From NCBI RefSeq assembly GCF_000801105.2, contig NC_079517.1, positions 9,424,001-9,488,000 on the forward strand: a DNA stretch of 64,000 bases. The letters are read 5' to 3'. The translations under genes and the position numbers were made by a program. The notes beneath the pieces were generated by a model that searched no databases, was not told where the DNA came from, and worked only from the letters and a program-made list of their open reading frames with translations. Position 1 is the first letter of the stretch. The number at the start of each line of letters is the position of its first letter. Below are positions 63,673 through 64,000 of the stretch, piece by piece. The stretch is from Raphanus sativus. Lineage: Eukaryota; Streptophyta; Magnoliopsida; Brassicales; Brassicaceae.

Positions 63673-64000
63673 CGTCCGAGGAAAGTTTTTTTTTTGTTGT
63701 TGTTGATAATGGTTACGGAGAAAGTCAATACAAACTGATGGATCGAATAATCAGTAGAGAAATACAGAACATGCAAAACAAATTAAACAAAGAGGCTAGT
63801 GGTCTGAATATAATACTAGAGCGCTTAGTAGAATCTCAGATGTTGTCGGACAGTGAATACAAACGTAGACTTATTAAAATATTAACTCTTCTTTCTAGTC
63901 ACCATTATAATTTAACAAAATACCGTAGGAAATGTTGAAGATTAAAAAATGAGGATCTTAAAGTTCCAGCCTTTTTGGTCAGAGATGTTCCTTGACTGTC
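63673..64000. other. Upstream region of MATE C
   Basis: Similar to the sequence upstream of MATE B (59331-59600), showing that the duplicated unit includes promoter DNA. The end of the window cuts it. Confidence 0.5.

Overview
The window looks like nuclear DNA of a Brassicaceae plant, most likely Brassica or Raphanus. The genes carry plant introns, and their order matches, from memory, the Arabidopsis thaliana chromosome 1 interval running from At1g66840 down to about At1g66760. That order is PMI2/WEB2 (3.6-5.5 kb), an LRR receptor-like kinase (6.6-9.2 kb), a small glycine-rich protein (9.6-10.0 kb), the CCCH zinc-finger gene C3H14 (12.3-13.4 kb), a MIR157 locus on the minus strand (17.9-18.0 kb) and a tandem cluster of MATE/DETOXIFICATION transporters on the minus strand (46-64 kb). 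I saw no copies of the Arabidopsis genes expected between these (a dehydrogenase-like gene, a SWEET gene, a second MIR157).

Layout. 0-3.2 kb: AT-rich DNA with an inverted-repeat-bounded block that holds a decayed glycine-rich coding sequence. 3.5-13.4 kb: four protein-coding genes, with a hAT-type MITE in the kinase intron and another in the next intergenic space. 13.4-18 kb: non-coding DNA with an unusual interleaved pair of inverted repeats, a diverged duplication and MIR157. 18-46 kb: a transposon-filled gap. It holds two intact Copia elements with identical LTR pairs and perfect 5-bp target duplications (21.3-26.5 and 35.4-41.6 kb), a Helitron with both termini, two related hAT elements in opposite orientation, a retroposon with a 24-bp target duplication, a decayed RNase H domain and a MITE. 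46-64 kb: three MATE copies (called A, B and C here), each broken in its own way. A has two 1-base deletions. B has a 1-base insertion and a Copia element in exon 6. C has a MITE in exon 6.

The genes do not form a pathway. PMI2 acts in chloroplast photorelocation, C3H14 is an RNA-binding CCCH protein, miR157 represses SPL transcription factors, the receptor kinase looks catalytically dead, and the MATE proteins would be membrane exporters.

The most striking unexplained pattern is a set of about a dozen tiny insertions (roughly 8-30 bases). Each is little more than an A- or T-run plus a short shared pre-tail (GACA, GTTCA or TAGCA before the A-run), and each is flanked by a direct duplication of 8-18 bases. 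They look like retroposition scars that kept only the poly(A) tail. All exon boundaries and element ends were read by eye; nothing was aligned by computer.
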